The position numbers and the translations under genes were made by a program. 64,000 nt of DNA from Begonia masoniana. Lineage: Eukaryota; Streptophyta; Magnoliopsida; Cucurbitales; Begoniaceae. Location of the stretch: positions 21,483,432-21,547,431 of the forward strand of contig CM039509.1 in assembly GCA_022432975.1 (NCBI GenBank), read 5' to 3'. A model generated the notes under the pieces. That model saw only the letters and a program-made list of their open reading frames with translations, was not told where the DNA came from and searched no databases. Positions 58,845 through 64,000 of this stretch are shown here, piece after piece. Every line of letters begins with the position of its first letter. Positions within the stretch are counted from its first letter, which is position 1.

Positions 58845-60701
58845 GATACCATTAGTACGTTTAAGTGGATAAGAAAGTATAGTAGAATTCGTATATTTCA
58901 GATTTGCGTGAAGTTGGGAGTATGTGGATGAAGATAGTGTTCAATAGTTCAGCTTAAGTAAATTGTTGAGAAGGTATGCAAAGTGTCGATTTCTTTTGTA
59001 AGGGGATGATGGATCAATACAATGTTGTAAATGAAAGATCTGAGTGATTGCAAAGGACTGTTCGTATCAACCAATATCGATAAAGAAAATAAGGGGATTT
59101 ACTCGGAGTTGGAAAGTTAACAAATTTCGAGACGATAAAAGATCAAGGTTATATGAAAGGTAATACTTGAGATTTCAAAAATTGGCCGATCTCTAGGAGA
59201 TAAGTATCGTCTGAGAAGACTAGTCAATAAAGAACGATTACCAATTCGTGAAAATATTACGACTGACGTACTATAAAGGGGAGACTTAGTGAAGTTAAGA
59301 GTGATCGATGAGTAGTAGACACGTCAGGCATTTGGTGTTCCTTGATTAGAGGTTATGAAGCAAAAAACATAAGAGTTAGAAAGAACTTAAAAACCTGAAC
59401 GTATTAATCAATGAGAGAAAAGTTTAGCACTTTAACTTGGAAGTTGTGTTTAGGGGTTTAAAGCAACTAGTATGACCATAGAAGGGATGACGATTCAACT
59501 AGAGTGAGTCTATAGTTGGTACAGTTTAAGTTGAAAACCACAAACGTGAGGCTTACCTCCAGGATGGAAGTAGGGACATCAGTGTTCGAGGAACTAGGAA
59601 GGTTAACCTTAATGAAGAGAGGTTCTATATTTTTGGAAAATAAAAGTGTAAGATTTAAGAATTCAAGGAGATTTTGATTAAGGGTGTAAACTTATCTACA
59701 ACAAGTTTGCAAACAAGAAGATCGTTGGATGAATCGTCGCAGGGGATCCAAATAGAATATTCAAAAACTGACTATGAGGAACGAAAGAAGGTATACTAGT
59801 TAGTAAACACGAAGTAATCCTTGTGTGATATTAGGGAAAAGTGAAGGAGATTGTTGGATTAAATGAAGGGTTAAGATTGGAAATTTAGATAAGTGTTTAA
59901 TGTCATGCGATCGTAAAAATTCACGGATTATCAAATAAGGAGAACGAGGATTTGCGCAGAAACCATTTAAGTAAACTTAGAAGTGAGGCTAAGTTAGAAA
60001 ATTCCAAAGGTTCGATTCGTATTTAACAAGTCGAGACCAATGAATACATGAATGACTAAAGGTTAGAATGAATAGTTTAGAGCAAATAAATGGATTTACG
60101 CAAAAGATTGGATTACCAACCAGGAGTTAGTAAGAGTCTTCAAATGATAGCTAACCCGAAAGATGTTTGGAAGCTTAAGTATGGCTATTATCTAAAGGTG
60201 TAGTTAAGGAAAACATTGAATTAGGAAAACCTTGAAGTTAGCTTTATTTGGAGGTTTAGGATTGGACATGAGTTTTGATCGAGGAAGCCTGAACATAAGG
60301 CCAAGTTAGAAGGGTAAGGAAAGTTTAACTTATGGATGATTAAGTTGAAGCCATTGTGTGAATGAATTATTTATGTGCATGAATATGCAGTTGGATTATA
60401 AGAATTGGAGACTTAGGAATTTATTAGCACGCAATGCATAATCTGGGGCGTAGTTAGCCAAGTCGAAGATAGCCAATGCGGTTAGGGGCTAATGTTGCAT
60501 CATTGGTTTTTAGGAATTTTGGTTTAAAACAATAGAGATTGACCCTAAGTATAGATAAAATCAAAGTTCTTAAAGGAAAACTCAATTATTTTGAGAGATG
60601 GAGGGAAGAGACTCAAAAAGAATAGAGTGATTGTAAGTTGAAGTATAAGGCTGCAAGACATGAGACAATAATATCAAGGACTATAAGCTAAGTAAAATTT
60701 A
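58845..60701 (+). ncRNA. Element E conserved non-coding block, second part
   Basis: Continues from 49256: the taccattagtacg to gatgaagatag stretch aligns with F 52855-52960 and C 16385-16450. The longest shared segments with F and C lie at 59160-59330, 59690-60095 and 60535-60700. No plus-strand frame is sustained. Ends before the PPT. RNA role inferred only. Confidence 0.6.
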
Positions 60702-60732
60702 GAGGAAAAAATTTTGTTTAAGGTGGATGGAA
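60702..60732 (+). other. Element E polypurine tract
   Basis: gaggaaaaaattttgtttaa followed by ggtggatggaa, directly before the 3' LTR. Confidence 0.85.
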
Positions 60733-63244
60733 TGTAACACCCAGGTTTTTCAAGTTTTCAGATTTTCCGTTGTACAAGAGTATTTTCGTAAATATAGTAA
60801 ATTAAGACCATTTTGTGAACGAGAAGTTTTTTTAGAACCCTAGTTATAAATTGTAATATTTGGTGAAATAAGGAAATTTGGAGAAACTAAATCGATAGAC
60901 TAAAAAACTAAATAAATAGAAAATCAAGTGGAGGGGCCAAAATTGTAATTTGACAAGTTAAATTTTATAAAAATCAAACCCCCCCCCTTTCCCTTAACAT
61001 TCCACGATTTTTTTCCATAGAGAAAAATTGCTCTCCCTTTCTTACGATTTGCTACCTCCCTCTTCGACGTTATATTTGGCCGACGATCATCCCTCAACGA
61101 CCAATTTTCTTTCCAGTTTCGCTTCCACAATCAAGCCCTAAGTATAATATGAGTACTATAAACTGTTAGTTTTCGGTTTTTAGGGTTTTAAACGATTAGG
61201 GTTTTGATTATGGTTTTGTTGAAATTGTTGGTTTGTGTTAGAAATCGTTAGGTTTACCGTATTTATGATTATTGGCGATAGTTAGGTTGAATTAATGGAT
61301 ATTGTTGAGTTTTTCGTGATTGGAAATGTGTAAAACTCCATTAATGGAGGTTATAGGAATTGTGAGCGCAACTTGCTCGATGAAATGCCCAAATGACATA
61401 AATAGAGATTTTAGGAAAATTACTTTAGCTAGGAGTTCCGTTTAGTTGTCGAAATTGTTTATCTAGGATCGGTTTTAATGCCATCGTTGTGAAATGTCTT
61501 AGGTAACGAAGCTCAAAATGAGGTGCTTGAGTAGCTAAGAATGCCAGGTAAGTCTTCGTGTCTTGTTTGGCCGATTTGGCCTACACCATGAGAATTTGAC
61601 GTTATTGAGAACATTGGTGTTTTATGTAGTTTTATTGTAAGTGGATGGGTAGTTAGGCTGTTTATGCTATAGAATACTTTTCTAAGCTTTATTGATTGTT
61701 TTCTATTTTAGTTATGGGTTATGCATTATGAACTGTACATGCACTACGTCTTTCAAAATAGCATAAAAATGAGTTTCTACACGTGTTTTATAAAAAGAAA
61801 TGAACTAATGAAAAGAAATGAATGCACGTAATCCCGGTCACGTCGGGGTGGGGTTCAGATATGGCTGTCCTAAAGGTGAAACATGTTTTCCCCCAGTAGA
61901 TGGAAAGGGCTGTCTGACCGCAAGACGTGCCCTCTCCATCTGGTGAGAGTAGACCCTAGTGACATCCCGCTATGTAACGAAATGAATGAATTGACAACAT
62001 GATTTTATGAACCGCATATGCACAACATGCATTTTCATTTACGAAGCTTTCTGAGCCTTTAGCTCATAGATGTCTCTATGGTGTAGGAGAATTTGAAGAA
62101 GGTGAGGATAACATTCCTCTAAAAGACGAACGAACAGATTAAAGAAGGATGCCCGTGGGAGTGTGCTGGGCAGTAGAGGCGATTTTGACCCGTGCGAACC
62201 AATGTATAGTTATTTTGGGTATGTCAGGTAGAAATGATATGGAAAATGTATAGAGAGTTTATTTTAGGATGATTAGAATCTAGTTGACGATATTAATGTT
62301 GATACGATTTTCTAGATTGATTATATAGATGGGTTTACATTTTAGATGATTAGTGAGTTTCCGTTGTGTATGTTGGTTATTGATGGAATGGTTTAGGTTT
62401 TGGATTTGATTTTGATTAGAGTCAGAATTTGATGTTAATAGGATGGGGTCTTCGAATGAATGGGGTGTGTATTAGGTGGAGATAGAAATATGAATTGTGG
62501 AGGTTATATTTAATGGTGTATTAGGTGAAAATTTGAAGAAAATGGCAAAGGAAGGAAAAAGGATGGGTATGGTGCGCAGCTGGTCGCGCAAGGCTCGTAG
62601 ATTGCACACGCAGGCGGGGCGATCAAGGCATGCAGGGGCGCGCAACCCTATTTAGCCGATCGATCGACGCCCATGGCCAATCGATTGGCCAATGCTCTGA
62701 AAAAATGGCTGCGGAACAGAATGATCGCCGATCGATCGGCAAAATGGCGTTCATTCTGGTGAAAATCAAGAGCAATTGCCGATCGATCGGCCCGCTAGCA
62801 GATTGATCGGTTGTCACTGGGCACTGGCCGCGCATCGTGAGCGCTTGGTGTGGGTAGGCACGCGCAGTGAGCCGCGCGGGTAGGCGCGCACGATAAGGCA
62901 CTCATGTAGGCACTATGGAAGCACAGTGCGCGTGCGGCATGCATACATGGTACACGAGTGGCGCGTGCGCCAAATGCTGGGCGGGCCCCATGCATGCCAC
63001 TTCATATGTTTTGATGTCTTAAGCCTCAATTGATGTTTTTCGACCTTAGACGAGTCATTTTAGATACGTTTTAAGTTAGAACCTAAATGTCGATAGAGGT
63101 GGATGAAATGCCTAAGTCCGTTCTTTAACGTATGATGAAGAAAAAGAAAATGAAATGAAAAATTTTATGGGAACAGGCGAGGGTAAAATGAAATGTAAGT
63201 TACGGATAGGCCGTGGCCACCCTAACGGGGTCGGGGTCGCCACA
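60733..63244 (+). mobile_element. Element E 3' LTR
   Basis: 2,512 bp, TGTAACACCCAGG to GGGGTCGCCACA. TATA-like 60961-60975; 45-nt exon-like segment 61503-61547; GC-rich module with gccgatcgatcggc palindromes 62580-62980. Many scattered differences from the 5' LTR, so an older insertion than C. Confidence 0.94.

Positions 63245-64000
<756 letters not shown>

Larger units (their letters stand above)
45263..63244 (+). mobile_element. Element E: gag-only LTR retrotransposon inserted in rbcL
   Basis: LTRs of 2,480 and 2,512 bp bound a PBS, a gag pseudogene, a non-coding block and a PPT. No pol. The gag frame stops resembling B at the same point as in C and F. Element F (49257-58839) is nested in its non-coding block. 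The LTR ends (GGGGTCGCCACA) and the arrangement resemble the A LTR, so an A-type element is a plausible source of enzymes. Confidence 0.93.

Overview
This is a repeat-packed stretch of plant (flowering plant) nuclear DNA with no intact protein-coding gene. The plant origin follows from Ty3/gypsy chromovirus polyproteins, a Cassandra TRIM carrying 5S rRNA-like sequence, a mitochondrial nad2 exon 1 followed by the start of its group II intron, and a plastid rbcL pseudogene. A nuclear rather than organellar location is inferred from perfect 5-bp target-site duplications (TSDs) around LTR elements, one of them inside rbcL, and from stop codons that nearly all look like C-to-T changes (CAG, CAA or CGA to stop), as expected for methylated, silenced DNA.

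Left block, 1-34018: a Tekay/Del-like Ty3/gypsy element (A) enters from the left edge. Its pol is split by a 2.6-kb solo LTR (family D, 505-3078, TSD aagaa). Its 3' LTR (5899-34018) is split by element B (7382-32918). The 5' LTR of B is split by element C (9126-20584, TSD gtttg). The protease of B is split by an LTR-like insertion G (22752-27125), itself split by a minus-strand solo LTR (24214-26864, TSD gataa). The gag of C is broken by a truncated minus-strand family-D LTR (12726-15815).

Middle block, 34019-45262: mitochondrial-like DNA carrying nad2 exon 1, then a Cassandra LTR fused to a family-D LTR fragment (38567-40289), a coding and LTR-like fragment of another retroelement (40290-about 42450), more organelle-like DNA, and the plastid rbcL leader with its first codons.

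Right block, 45263-64000: element E (45263-63244) sits inside codon 8 of rbcL, F (49257-58839, TSD gtcga) sits inside E, and a complete 825-bp Cassandra sits in the 3' LTR of F (TSD agggg). The empty site is visible in the 5' LTR of F. rbcL resumes at 63245 and runs off the window.

Main observations. (1) C, E and F lack pol altogether. All three lose it at the same place, about ten codons before the protease DTG, and carry a mutually homologous 1.8-3 kb non-coding block instead. They form one old non-autonomous (TR-GAG/LARD-like) lineage with LTRs resembling those of autonomous elements A and B. (2) Nine LTR copies from five element groups plus a solo LTR carry an exon-like segment of exactly 45 nt between an AG acceptor and a GTAAG donor, which suggests a spliced leader. 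(3) LTRs of B, C and F carry a hairpin with paired compensatory differences, and most LTRs carry family-specific clusters of CGATCG palindromes.
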